Source of the DNA: Streptomyces sp. NBC_00273
Lineage (GTDB): Bacteria > Actinomycetota > Actinomycetes > Streptomycetales > Streptomycetaceae
Length of the DNA stretch: 64,000 nucleotides
Reading direction: 5' to 3'
Assembly: GCF_036178145.1 (NCBI RefSeq)
Contig: NZ_CP108067.1
Location: forward strand, 8,323,001-8,387,000
Part shown: in pieces, positions 1 to 7,835 of the stretch
Position numbering within the stretch: position 1 is the first letter of the stretch
Layout: each line of letters starts with the position of its first letter
Notes under the pieces: model-generated
What the model was told of the DNA's origin: nothing
The model's database searches: none
What the model saw: only the letters and a program-made list of their open reading frames with translations
Position numbers and translations under genes: made by a program

Positions 1-1
1 C

Positions 2-1657
2 GTGGCCGGAGTCCTCGGCGTGCTCAAGGCGGGCGCCCACTACCTCCCGGTCGACCAGGCCGCCCCGGCCGAGCGGACCCGTACCGTACTGGCCGACGCG
101 AAGGTCCGGCACGCCCTCGTCGACGAAGCCGCGCAGCTGCCCGTACCGCTGGAGCTGGTGACCACCGGAACGGCGGCCCCCGTCCGGGAGGTCCCCTCCC
201 TCGCACCGACCGCCACCCCCGGCGACCTGGCCTACGTGCTCTACACCTCGGGCAGCAGCGGAACCCCCAAGGGGGTCATGATCGAGCACCGCTCGGTCAC
301 CCACTTCTCCCGCACCATCGCCAAGGCCTACGAGATCCGGGCCGAGGACCGGGTCCTGCAGTTCGCCCCGCTCACCTTCGACGTCTCCGTCTTCGAGGTC
401 TTCGCCACCCTGCTGGCGGGCGGCTCGCTCGTCATCGCCACCGACGACGAGCGCCGCGACCCGGCCCTGCTCCAGACCCGGATGCGCGAGGACGCGGTCA
501 CCGTCGCGGAACTCCCGCCCGCCCTCCTGCCGCTGCTCGACCAGGCCGGCCTGCCCGACCTGCGACTGGTCTCGGTGGGCGGCGAGGCCTTCCCCGGCCG
601 ACTCGTCGCCGAATGGACCGCGGGGGAGCGGAGGTTCGTCAACGGCTACGGCCCCACCGAGGCGACCGTCGCCGTCACGCTCATGGACTGCACCGGCAGC
701 TACGACCGCAACCCGCCGATCGGCCGCCCCATGCCCGGCCACCAGGCCTTCGTCCTCGACGAGCGGCTGCGCCCGGTCCCGCCCGGCGTACCCGGTGAAC
801 TCTGCGTCTCCGGGCCGGGCGTGGCCCGCGGCTACCTGGGCCGCCCCGACCTCACCGCCGACCGCTTCGCCGACAACCCCTACGCGGACGGCCCCGAGAC
901 GGCCCGCCTCTACCGCACCGGCGACCTGGTCCGCTGGCTGCCCGGCGGCAACCTGGACTTCCTCGGCCGCACCGACCGCCAGCTCAAGGTGCGCGGCCAC
1001 CGCATCGAGCCCGGTGAGGTCGAGTCCGTGCTCACCGGGCACCCCTCCGTGCAGCAGGCCGTCGTGGTGGCCCAGCCCGCCGCGGGCGGCGAGCGCATGC
1101 TGGCCGCCTACGTCACCGTCGAACAGGTGGGCTCGTACGCCTCCGAGGTCGCCGACGCCGAAGGCCTGCGCGCCTATGCGGCCGGCCGGCTGCCCGGCTA
1201 CATGGTCCCGGTCGTCGTCGTCCTGGACGAACTGCCCCTCACTCCGCACGGCAAGGTCGACACCGGGGCCCTGCCCCTGCCCACCGAGCAGTCGGGCGAG
1301 GGCGGCACCGCGCCGCGCGACGCCATCGAGGAGCAGATCTGCCGGGACATCCTCACCCCGCTGCTCGAATGGCAGAACCCGGACGTGGAGGGCGACTTCT
1401 TCGCCCTGGGCGGCAGCTCGCTCCAGGCCACCATCGTGGTCTCCCGGGTCCGCGCCCTCTTCGGCATCGACATCGCCCTCGCCGACTTCTTCGGCCGCCC
1501 GACCGTCTCGGGACTGGCCGAACTGGTCCGCGCCGCCAAGGCCGAAGCCGCCGGCGAACAGGACCGGCTGCTTGCGGTCTTCGAGCAGATCGAGAACATG
1601 AGCGACGACGAGGCCGCCGCCCTCCTCGGCTCCCTCCAGCAGCCGGACGGTTCCTGA
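2..1657 (+). CDS. NRPS adenylation-PCP module, 5' truncated
   Basis: This is the C-terminal part (about 551 residues) of a nonribosomal peptide synthetase. The protein enters already inside the adenylation domain, at core motif A2 (LKAGAHYLPVD, residue ~8), so the gene starts left of the window. Visible motifs are A3 (YTSGSSGTPKG, ~81-91), A4 (FDVSVFEVF), A5 (NGYGPTEATV), A7 (YRTGDLVRW), A8 (VRGHRIEPGEVE) and A10 (HGKVD with the catalytic Lys). A peptidyl carrier domain follows, with the phosphopantetheine Ser in LGGSSL at ~471. No condensation, epimerase or thioesterase domain follows; the next domain is a separate protein whose start overlaps this stop (TGATG). A rough hand alignment to GrsA gives a pocket code near DVFESGGVAK. 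I do not recognise it; Glu at position 278 might suit a basic side chain. Confidence 0.93.
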   Translation: MAGVLGVLKAGAHYLPVDQAAPAERTRTVLADAKVRHALVDEAAQLPVPLELVTTGTAAPVREVPSLAPTATPGDLAYVLYTSGSSGTPKGVMIEHRSVTHFSRTIAKAYEIRAEDRVLQFAPLTFDVSVFEVFATLLAGGSLVIATDDERRDPALLQTRMREDAVTVAELPPALLPLLDQAGLPDLRLVSVGGEAFPGRLVAEWTAGERRFVNGYGPTEATVAVTLMDCTGSYDRNPPIGRPMPGHQAFVLDERLRPVPPGVPGELCVSGPGVARGYLGRPDLTADRFADNPYADGPETARLYRTGDLVRWLPGGNLDFLGRTDRQLKVRGHRIEPGEVESVLTGHPSVQQAVVVAQPAAGGERMLAAYVTVEQVGSYASEVADAEGLRAYAAGRLPGYMVPVVVVLDELPLTPHGKVDTGALPLPTEQSGEGGTAPRDAIEEQICRDILTPLLEWQNPDVEGDFFALGGSSLQATIVVSRVRALFGIDIALADFFGRPTVSGLAELVRAAKAEAAGEQDRLLAVFEQIENMSDDEAAALLGSLQQPDGS

Positions 1658-3060
1658 TGGCCGACCCGGCCGGGCTCGAAGGAGCGCTCGCCGCGCTCCC
1701 CGAGGCGAAGCGCGAACTCGCCCGGCTGATGCTGGCCGCCCGGCAGCCCGTACCCGCCCACCCGGCCCCGCGCTCCGGCGCGGGGCCGGTCCCGCCCACC
1801 GCGCTCCAGTCCCGGCTGTGGCGCCGCGAGCGCACGCATCCGGCCGTCGCCACCGGCTCGCACGCGCTGCGGCTGACCGGTCCGCTCGACCCGCAGCGGC
1901 TCGTGGCGGCCCTCACCGGGGTGCTGCGCCGCCACGAAGCGCTGCGCACCCGGCTCACCGTCTCCACCACCGGCCAACCGAGGCTGCACGTGGACGAGGA
2001 ACCGGTGTTGCGGCTCACCCGGTCCGACCTCTCGGGCTTCACCCCGCAGGCCGCCGCCGATCGCGTGGCCCTGCAGAGCGCCGAGAGCGCCTCCACCGTC
2101 CTCGACCTGGAGAGCGGCCGCACCAGCGCGTTCCGGCTGCTGCGGCTCGCCCCCGACGAGCACGTCCTGATCCTCGCCTCCCACCTCGCGGTCTTCGACG
2201 GCTGGTCCTCCGGGGTCTTCCTCGCGGACCTGGCCGCCGGCTACCGCGCGGGCGGGGGTCCGGGCGGGTCGGCCCCGCCCGAGCTCCAGTTCCCCGACTA
2301 CGCCGACTGGCAGCACCGGTGGCTCGCCGGACCCGACGGCTCCGCCGAACTCGCCCGCCGCCGGGCCGCCTTCGCCACCGACCCGCCCGCACCCCGGGCG
2401 CCCGGCGGATTCGAACGCGGCCACCTGCCCGTACGGCTCGCCCGCGGGCCGGCCCGCGCCGGGCTGGAACTGGGCGCGGCCGAGGGAGCCACCCCGTTCA
2501 TGACGCTCCTCGCCGCGCTGGCCGTCGTACTGGCCCGCAGGCAGGGCCGTACCTCCGTGGTCATCGGCACCCCGGCGGCCGGCCGCTTCGCCGGACCGCT
2601 CGAAGGCGCCGTCGGACAGTTCACCACCGTGGTACCGATCCGGATCGACCTCGAGGGCGGCCCCGCCTTCCGGGAGCTGCTGCACCGCACCCGGGCCGCG
2701 GTCGCCGAGGCGCTCGCCCACCAACGCCTCCCCGTGGACGTCCTGTTCGGCGACGGGACGCCCCCGCCGTACAACGTCCTGTTCGCCCTCCACAACTACC
2801 CGTCGGTCCCCCTGGACCTGCCGGGCATCGAGGTCGGCCAGCTGCCCGGGCCGCCCGCCCGGCACCTGGAGCTCTACAGCCCGGACCCGGCCGCCGCGCT
2901 CGCCTGCATCGGCCTCGTGGAACGGGGCGGCGAGATCGGCGGCACCGCCGAGTACAACCGCCACGCGGCCACGCCCGAGGACGTGCGGGGGCTGCTCGCC
3001 GGAATCGAGGACGTGCTGGACCGGGCCGCCGCCGCGCCCGCATCCCCGCTCACCACCTAG
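1657..3060 (+). CDS. Free-standing NRPS condensation-like protein with altered active site
   Basis: A 467-residue protein made of one condensation (C) superfamily domain. C1-like PTALQSRLW (~48), C2 RHEALRTRL (~92) and C5-like GTPAAGRFAGPLEGAVGQF are clear. The active-site motif HHxxxDG reads HLAVFDG (~176-182), so the second, catalytic His is Leu while Asp and Gly remain. It may be a structural or docking partner, or use another catalytic strategy. The ATG at 1657 overlaps the upstream stop by one base, implying translational coupling to the A-PCP protein and a role at its carrier domain. It has no carrier domain of its own. It is not Cy-type, because the DxxxxD signature is absent. Confidence 0.88.
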   Translation: MADPAGLEGALAALPEAKRELARLMLAARQPVPAHPAPRSGAGPVPPTALQSRLWRRERTHPAVATGSHALRLTGPLDPQRLVAALTGVLRRHEALRTRLTVSTTGQPRLHVDEEPVLRLTRSDLSGFTPQAAADRVALQSAESASTVLDLESGRTSAFRLLRLAPDEHVLILASHLAVFDGWSSGVFLADLAAGYRAGGGPGGSAPPELQFPDYADWQHRWLAGPDGSAELARRRAAFATDPPAPRAPGGFERGHLPVRLARGPARAGLELGAAEGATPFMTLLAALAVVLARRQGRTSVVIGTPAAGRFAGPLEGAVGQFTTVVPIRIDLEGGPAFRELLHRTRAAVAEALAHQRLPVDVLFGDGTPPPYNVLFALHNYPSVPLDLPGIEVGQLPGPPARHLELYSPDPAAALACIGLVERGGEIGGTAEYNRHAATPEDVRGLLAGIEDVLDRAAAAPASPLTT

Positions 3061-3070
3061 GGAGTTGCCC

Positions 3071-4261
3071 GTGCTCACCACCGAGTTCTACCGCGCGCCC
3101 GCGGACTGCGGGCTCGTACGGAGCGGAGCCGACGTGCCCCGCACCGCCATGCGGGCCCTGCGCGAGGACATCCACGACATCCTGGTCTCCGCCCCCGTGG
3201 CCGAGGCCCGGCGCACCCGCGACCCCCGGCCCGTCCACCGGGCCCTCGGCGAGCGGGGCCTGCTCGCGCCCCAGTGGCCCGAGGAGTACGGCGGCCGCGG
3301 CGTCAGCCAGGTCGCGGCCGCCGTGCTGGTCGAGGAACTGGCCATGCACGACGTCCCCGACCTGCTGCACACCCTCACCGTGCAGATCGTCGGCTCCACC
3401 CTGCTGGGCGTCGCGAGCCCGGCGATGAAGGCCCGGCACCTGCCGGGCTTCGCGGCCGGCACGGCCTTCGGCTGCGTGCTGTTCAGCGAGCCCCAGGCCG
3501 GCTCCGACCTCAACATCCTCTCCACCCGCGCCGTTTCCGACGGCAAGGGCGGCTACAAGTTGTACGGCACCAAGGTCCACTCGCTCTTCGCCCGGCTCGC
3601 CGACTACGGGCTGTGCCTGGCCCGCGGCGAGGACGACGCCTTCAGCCTCTTCCTCGTCCCCCTGGACCAGCCCGGGGTCACCATCCGGCAGATCCCGGGC
3701 ATGGGCGACGACGCCTTCCACGAGGTCACCCTCGACGGCGCGGCCGTGACCGCCGACGACGTGGTCGGGGAGACCGGCCAGGGCTGGGCGATCGTCGTCA
3801 AGACCCTCGCCTTCGAGCGCACCGGCCTCGACTACTACGTCAAGGCGCTGCGCTGGTACCGGGCGGCCGTGGAACGGCTGGAGGTCCACACCGACCGGCT
3901 CGAGGCCGGCCAGCACGACCAGATCGGCCTGGCCAAGCTCAACGCCCGGCTGCTGGCGGCGGGAACCCTGGTCCGCCGCGTCCTCACCCGCCTCGACCGG
4001 GGCGAACTCAACGAGGACGAGGCCGCCGCCGCCAAGTGGTACACCACCGAACTCGCCGCAGAAGTGGCCTGGTGGGCCGCCGAACTCGACGGCGACACGA
4101 GCATGACCCTCGACGACCCCGAGGTCGACGGGGTGGCACACCCACTCGATGCGGCGTTGCGCGAAGCCCCGGGGATGCGGATATCGGGCGGCACCGCCGA
4201 AATGATGCTGGAGACGCTGGCCCGGCTGCGTCTCGACTCAGGGGCGGAGGTACGGCCGTGA
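3071..4261 (+). CDS. Acyl-CoA dehydrogenase family protein, subunit 1 of a pair
   Basis: Flavoprotein of the acyl-CoA dehydrogenase (ACAD) superfamily, about 396 residues. The GTG at 3071 follows a GGAG box at 3061-3064 with normal spacing, which argues against the in-frame TTG at 3065. The central motif FSEPQAGSD (~136) and the C-terminal GGTAEMMLE box are present. The RxQFG motif that normally reaches across the dimer to FAD is missing from this subunit; the next gene carries it. The pair probably forms one heteromeric dehydrogenase. Sitting directly behind an A-PCP and a C protein, it may oxidise a carrier-bound acyl or aminoacyl group and pass electrons to ETF. The substrate is unknown. 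Confidence 0.9.
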   Translation: MLTTEFYRAPADCGLVRSGADVPRTAMRALREDIHDILVSAPVAEARRTRDPRPVHRALGERGLLAPQWPEEYGGRGVSQVAAAVLVEELAMHDVPDLLHTLTVQIVGSTLLGVASPAMKARHLPGFAAGTAFGCVLFSEPQAGSDLNILSTRAVSDGKGGYKLYGTKVHSLFARLADYGLCLARGEDDAFSLFLVPLDQPGVTIRQIPGMGDDAFHEVTLDGAAVTADDVVGETGQGWAIVVKTLAFERTGLDYYVKALRWYRAAVERLEVHTDRLEAGQHDQIGLAKLNARLLAAGTLVRRVLTRLDRGELNEDEAAAAKWYTTELAAEVAWWAAELDGDTSMTLDDPEVDGVAHPLDAALREAPGMRISGGTAEMMLETLARLRLDSGAEVRP

Positions 4262-5406
4262 CATCACGGGCGGTAAGCGGGAACGACACGGGCGGCCGGG
4301 GCCCGGCGGCGGCGTCCGAGCGCTGGCGGGAGCGGGAGGACGAGGACTCGCTCTTCAGGCAGCTCCGGCTCACCGTGCGCCAGGGCCTGGAGGTCGACGG
4401 GCACACCCCTGCGGGTGCCTGGGAAGCGCTGACCCAGGTCGGCGCGTGGGAGTTCGCCCTGCCCATCGGCCACGACGGCCTCGACCTCGGCCAGGCGGTC
4501 ATCGCCATGGTGTGCGAGGAGGCGGGCAACGCGATGCAGCCCGTCCCGGTGACCGACACCCTCCTCGCCCTGGACCTGATCTCCGGCCTCGGCCCGCTGG
4601 CCCCCGAAGCCGCCGGCAACGTCCTGGACCAGGTGCGCACCGGAGAACTGGAACTCGCCGTGCCGGGCCGGCTGCCCGATCCGCGCGGCACCGTACCGCC
4701 CGGCATCACCTGGAAGCCGGACGCGGACACCGGCGGCATCGTCCTCACCGGAACCGGTGGCCCCTTCGCCGCCGGAGTCGGCCCGGGTGCCCTGCTGGTC
4801 CTGGCCGGCGGTCCCGACGGCCCGTGCGTGGCGCTCGTACCCCTGCCCACCGAGGGCGTCCGGGTCCGCCCGCTGCGCGACCACGGCGGGGGAGCCGTCG
4901 CCGGCGCCGTCTTCGACGAGGCACGGCTGCCCGCCGAGGCGGTGCTGCTGAGCGGCCTCGCCGCCGAACGGGCCCTCGCCCGCGTGGGGCTGCGCGCCGC
5001 CGTCCACCAGGCCTCGCTGCTGGCCGGGATCACGGCGGCCGCCCTGACCGCGGTCGTCTCCCGGATCCGCGGCCGGCAGCAGTTCGGCCAGGCCCTGGTC
5101 AAACACCAGGGGCCCCGGCTGCGCGTGGCCGGCCTCCTGGCCCGCCTCGACGCCGTGCGCTGGGCCGTGGGGGACGCGGCCCGGGACCTCGACGAGGACC
5201 GGCTCACCGCGGGGGAGGCCGCCGGACTGATCGCCCTCACCGCGGAGACCACCCTCGACGTGACCCGGGACGCGGTCCACCTGCACGGCGCCTCGGGCCT
5301 GGTCCGCGACGGCCTGGTGGCGGGCTGCTACCGGCGCGCGGCCTGGGAGGCCATGCGCTGCGGTCGTCCCGCCCACCTCTGGGACATCGCGGCGCACACG
5401 CCCTGA
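4258..5406 (+). CDS. Acyl-CoA dehydrogenase family protein, subunit 2 of a pair
   Basis: About 382 residues, starting at a GTG that overlaps the previous stop (GTGA, 4258-4261), so expression is coupled. The C-terminal half has the RxQFG FAD motif (RGRQQFGQALVKHQG) and the late helix HLHGASGLVRDG. The middle domain lacks the FSEPxxGSD motif, and there is no GGTxE box. These losses complement the upstream subunit. Heteromeric alpha2beta2 ACADs of this kind are known from mycobacterial steroid catabolism (FadE28-FadE29 type). A housekeeping beta-oxidation role is less likely given the NRPS operon. The gene ends in a converging strong hairpin. Confidence 0.88.
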   Translation: MTSRAVSGNDTGGRGPAAASERWREREDEDSLFRQLRLTVRQGLEVDGHTPAGAWEALTQVGAWEFALPIGHDGLDLGQAVIAMVCEEAGNAMQPVPVTDTLLALDLISGLGPLAPEAAGNVLDQVRTGELELAVPGRLPDPRGTVPPGITWKPDADTGGIVLTGTGGPFAAGVGPGALLVLAGGPDGPCVALVPLPTEGVRVRPLRDHGGGAVAGAVFDEARLPAEAVLLSGLAAERALARVGLRAAVHQASLLAGITAAALTAVVSRIRGRQQFGQALVKHQGPRLRVAGLLARLDAVRWAVGDAARDLDEDRLTAGEAAGLIALTAETTLDVTRDAVHLHGASGLVRDGLVAGCYRRAAWEAMRCGRPAHLWDIAAHTP

Positions 5407-5420
5407 CCGGCGCCCACGAG

Positions 5421-5453
5421 GGAAGGGGCCCCCGCACGGCGGGAGCCCCTTCC
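5421..5453. terminator. Bidirectional hairpin terminator
   Basis: Inverted repeat with 14-base arms (ggaaggggcccccg at 5421-5434, cgggagccccttcc at 5440-5453; one mismatch) and a 5-base loop. It sits between the converging dehydrogenase gene and the GNAT gene, so it probably ends both arms of the peptide cluster. Confidence 0.75.
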
Positions 5454-5470
5454 GCGTACCGCCCGGGCCG

Positions 5471-6052
5471 TCAGACCAGGTCGCGGCGCATGACCCAGCG
5501 GTGCCGCTTGTCGCTCTTGGCCTCGGTGCGGTGGACCCGGCGGAAGCCCGCCCGCTCGAACATGTCCATCGTCCCGACGTAGGCGAGGGTCGGATTCACC
5601 CGGCCGCCCTCCGGATCCACCGGATACCCCTCGACGGCGGGCGCGCCGTGGGCGCGCGCGTGCTCGACGGCCCCCTCCAGCAGACCCGAGGCGACCCCCT
5701 TGCCGCGGAAGTCCTTGCGCACGACGAAACAGGTCACCGACCACACGGGCAGATCGTCCACCGGTGTGATCGTCTTCGAGGAGGTCAGCCGGTCGAGCTG
5801 CCGGCGCGGAGCCACGTTGCACCAGCCCGCCACCTCGCCGTCCAGGAACCCGAGGACCCCGGGCGGCGGATCGGCCTTCTCCATGAGGCCGCGCAGGTGC
5901 TCGCCCCGCTCGTCCGCCGTGAGCCGCCCGTAGTCGCCGGTGGACAGCCGCCACGCCATGCACCAGCACGTGTGCGCGCTCTTCTTCGGCTGGAGCACCT
6001 GGCGGATGTCGTCCCACAGATCCGCCGTGGCGGGCCGTACTTCTAAACTCAT
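5471..6052 (-). CDS. GNAT family N-acetyltransferase with a TTA codon
   Basis: About 193 residues with the GNAT fold. The acetyl-CoA loop region is visible (WSVTCFVVRKDFRGKGVASG, ~118-137), followed by the C-terminal GFRRVHRTEAKSDKRHRWVM. The N-terminus includes a CWCMAW segment. It is the last gene of the minus-strand operon, 26 bp after the threonine-aldolase-like gene. Codon 3 is TTA (complement of 6044-6046), rare in Streptomyces and read by the bldA tRNA, so its translation should be tied to development. It might acetylate the peptide product or an intermediate for self-protection, but many such GNATs are of unknown function. Confidence 0.85.
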   Translation of the reverse strand: MSLEVRPATADLWDDIRQVLQPKKSAHTCWCMAWRLSTGDYGRLTADERGEHLRGLMEKADPPPGVLGFLDGEVAGWCNVAPRRQLDRLTSSKTITPVDDLPVWSVTCFVVRKDFRGKGVASGLLEGAVEHARAHGAPAVEGYPVDPEGGRVNPTLAYVGTMDMFERAGFRRVHRTEAKSDKRHRWVMRRDLV

Positions 6053-6078
6053 GCTGCTACTTCGCTCTCTTCCGCTAC

Positions 6079-7149
6079 TTACGAGCGTCCCGCGGCCGCG
6101 GTGTCCCGCGACCCGGTGACGACACCGGTCATCACGGCGGCCAGCACCCCGAGGGCCCGCCGGCACGCCTGTCGTCCTGCGTCCAGATGGGTGACCAGCC
6201 GGACCGTCTGCGGACCGGGCGCGGTCACCAGTACTCCTTCCTGCGCGGCCCGTGCGACGACCTCGTCGGCGCCGGGTACCTCGATGAGCACGATGTTGGT
6301 CTCCGGCGGGCGCACGGTGAACCCCGCGTCCCGCAGCCCCGCCGCCAGCAGCGCGGCGTTGGTGTGGTCCTCGGCGATCCGCTCCACGTGGTGGTCCAGG
6401 GCGTACAGTCCCGCAGCCGCCAGGATGCCCGACTGGCGCATGCCACCGCCCAGGCCGTGCCGCAACTTCCGGGCCCGCGGCAGCCTTTCGGCCGACAACA
6501 GGAGCACCGACCCGACGGGCGCGCCCAGCCCCTTCGACAGGCACACGGACAGCGAGTCGGCCGTCCGCCCGTACTGGCGCGCCGAAGTGCCGGTCGCGGC
6601 CATCGCGTTCCAGATCCGGGCCCCGTCCATGTGGACCGCGAGACCCGCGCCGGACGTCAGTTCCCGTACGGCGCGCAGCGTCTCCAGCGGGTGGACGGTG
6701 CCGCCGGCCCGGGTGTGCGTCTGCTCCACCTCCACCGCACGGGTGCCGAGCGTGTACGGGTTCCCCCGCCGGATGACCCCGGCCAGCAGGGCCGCGGTGA
6801 GCACCCCCCGCTCCGCCGTCACCGTGCGCGTCTGGATCCCGCCGTAGCGGGCCGGAGAGGCCTCCTCGTGCGCCAGGACGTGCGCCTCGGCGTCGCACAC
6901 CAGCTCCTCGCCGGGACCGACGAGGAGCTGGAGGGCGATCTGGTTGGCCATCACCCCGGACGGGGTGAACAGGGCCCCGGAGAAGCCGAAGAGCCCGGCG
7001 AGCCGGTCCTCCAGGGCGCGGACGGTCGGGTCCTCCCCGAACAGGTCGTCGCCGACCTCGGCCGCGGCCATCACGGCCCGCATCCCGGGACCCGGCCGGG
7101 TCACCGTGTCGCTGCGCAGATCGACGGTCTCGAAACTCCCGATGGTCAT
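6079..7149 (-). CDS. Threonine-aldolase-like PLP enzyme (beta-eliminating lyase family)
   Basis: 356 residues, fold-type I PLP enzyme. It starts with the family signature DLRSDTVTRP (~10-19). It has FTPSGVMANQIA, the VHMDGARIWNA segment (Asp for the PLP ring) and the lysine motif SVCLSKGLGAPVG (Lys ~205). Threonine aldolases interconvert beta-hydroxy-amino acids with glycine and an aldehyde. The ATG overlaps the stop of the DUF2461 gene by 4 bp (7146-7149), placing it in the peptide operon with an SHMT-like enzyme. It could therefore make or recycle a beta-hydroxy or alpha-substituted amino acid. A separate homologue at 46.4 kb looks like the housekeeping copy. Confidence 0.88.
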   Translation of the reverse strand: MTIGSFETVDLRSDTVTRPGPGMRAVMAAAEVGDDLFGEDPTVRALEDRLAGLFGFSGALFTPSGVMANQIALQLLVGPGEELVCDAEAHVLAHEEASPARYGGIQTRTVTAERGVLTAALLAGVIRRGNPYTLGTRAVEVEQTHTRAGGTVHPLETLRAVRELTSGAGLAVHMDGARIWNAMAATGTSARQYGRTADSLSVCLSKGLGAPVGSVLLLSAERLPRARKLRHGLGGGMRQSGILAAAGLYALDHHVERIAEDHTNAALLAAGLRDAGFTVRPPETNIVLIEVPGADEVVARAAQEGVLVTAPGPQTVRLVTHLDAGRQACRRALGVLAAVMTGVVTGSRDTAAAGRS

Positions 7150-7835
7150 GACGGTACGTCAACTCCTCGTTCGCGGGGCCGTGGGGTGAGTTCGCGGGCC
7201 GCCACCCAGTCCAGCAACGGGCGCACCAGCTGCCAGGTCTCCCGTACCAGCTCCCCGGCGCGCGCCGTGTGCAGCCCGGCGTCCGGACCGAAGCGGCGCC
7301 CGGCGTCGATCTTGCGGTGGCGCAGCAGCCCCAGCCGCGGGTGGTCCGCCGGGACCCCCCGCGGCCGGGACTTCAGCCGGTCGCCGCCCAGGGTGAACCC
7401 CTGGCCTTCCAGCCGGCCCGCGATCGCGGCCAGCTCCGCGCCGCCGTCCTCCTCCTCGACGGCGGCGCGGTACCGGGCGACCTCGGCCCCGGCGTAGGGG
7501 TACCAGCGGCCGGAGGCGTAGAGGCCGCTGCGGTCCAGGTGCACCCAGAGGCCCAGACAGGGCAGCAGGTCCAGATAGGCGCCCTGGTAGCTCTTGTACG
7601 GGGACTTGTCGTGGGACATCCGGGTGTCCCGGACCGGGCCGAGCACCCGCACCTCGCCCGATCCGGTCGACTCCTGAAAATGCGCGCCCAGTTCAGCGGC
7701 CAGCTCGTCCATCGGCGCACGTACGTCACGCTCGTACCGCTCGCGGTGGCGCAGCCGCCACGCCTCCTTGCTGTTGTCGGCCGCGAGGTCCTCGTACAGG
7801 CGCAGTGCCGAGGGCGGGAAGCCGCTGAAGGTCAC
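7146..7835 (-). CDS. DUF2461 family protein
   Basis: 229 residues resembling the DUF2461/TIGR02453 family: an N-terminal FSGFPPSALRLYEDLAADNS-type start, a central DTRMSHDKSPYKSYQGAYLD segment, and a basic C-terminal segment LRHRKID. The function of the family is not established. The GTG at 7835 overlaps the SHMT-like stop (GTGA), and the stop overlaps the next ATG, so it is locked into the peptide operon by coupling on both sides. That is unusual for a family more often seen alone. No signal peptide or membrane segment is apparent. Confidence 0.82.
   Translation of the reverse strand: MTFSGFPPSALRLYEDLAADNSKEAWRLRHRERYERDVRAPMDELAAELGAHFQESTGSGEVRVLGPVRDTRMSHDKSPYKSYQGAYLDLLPCLGLWVHLDRSGLYASGRWYPYAGAEVARYRAAVEEEDGGAELAAIAGRLEGQGFTLGGDRLKSRPRGVPADHPRLGLLRHRKIDAGRRFGPDAGLHTARAGELVRETWQLVRPLLDWVAARELTPRPRERGVDVPS

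Noticed and set aside
1198..3081. Long minus-strand open frame of 627 codons opposite the C protein
   Set aside because: It is a shadow of the two plus-strand NRPS genes: Gly/Arg/Pro-rich, no domain, no ribosome-binding site, while the plus strand carries clear motifs.
3071..5406. Prolyl-PCP to pyrrole pathway (RedW/PltE type)
   Set aside because: The A-domain code does not resemble proline, and there are two complementary dehydrogenase subunits rather than one.
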